Source: an uncultured Hyphomonadaceae bacterium (lineage in GTDB: Bacteria > Pseudomonadota > Alphaproteobacteria > Caulobacterales > Hyphomonadaceae). Taken from it: a stretch of DNA of 5,347 nt. Shown piece after piece: positions 5,347 to 5,347 of the stretch (positions are counted from its first letter, which is position 1; every line of letters starts with the position of its first letter). A model generated the notes under the pieces. It saw only the letters and a program-made list of their open reading frames with translations. It did no database searches and had not been told where the DNA came from. Position numbers and translations under genes: made by a program. The stretch is from the NCBI GenBank assembly GCA_937873805.1, contig CALMWO010000456.1:1-5347 (forward strand), given 5' to 3'.

Positions 5347-5347
5347 A

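Overview
The window looks like core chromosome of a GC-rich alphaproteobacterium, most likely from or near the Caulobacterales / Hyphomonadaceae group. This rests on a clear MipZ (the division-site ATPase of alphaproteobacteria), a DUF1489 protein (a family I know mainly from alphaproteobacteria) and a nested palindromic intergenic repeat of a kind common in alphaproteobacterial genomes. The taxonomic placement is inference. No phage, transposase, tRNA, rRNA or CRISPR signal is visible.

Layout: (1) bases 2-469, plus strand, the 3' end of an unrecognised, beta-rich protein. (2) 509-937, plus strand, a DUF1489 protein. (3) 938-1157, the gap between convergent genes, holding a 93-bp nested inverted repeat whose left arm also resembles a terminator. 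(4) 1158-2033, minus strand, panC (pantothenate synthetase) from a TTG start. (5) 2034-2179, a divergent intergenic region. (6) 2180-2824, plus strand, a SPOR-domain lipoprotein, followed after 4 bases by (7) mipZ at 2829-3716 and then (8) a small basic protein at 3746-4075 resembling DUF6958. (9) 4053-4124, a 26-bp tandem duplication covering the end of that gene, plus a decayed third copy. (10) 4138-5346, minus strand, a D-alanyl-D-alanine carboxypeptidase whose first few residues lie beyond the window edge.

Functionally, the second half is a cell-envelope and division neighbourhood. A SPOR lipoprotein, expected to bind denuded septal peptidoglycan, sits in an apparent operon with MipZ, which places FtsZ, and a periplasmic peptidoglycan carboxypeptidase lies convergent to them. 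PanC supplies pantothenate for coenzyme A and shares only an upstream region with the SPOR-mipZ unit. I see no convincing undescribed system. The points most worth a second look are the SPOR-mipZ coupling, a substitution at a normally conserved PanC histidine, the carboxypeptidase's long acidic tail, the stop-codon tandem duplication and the nested palindrome.
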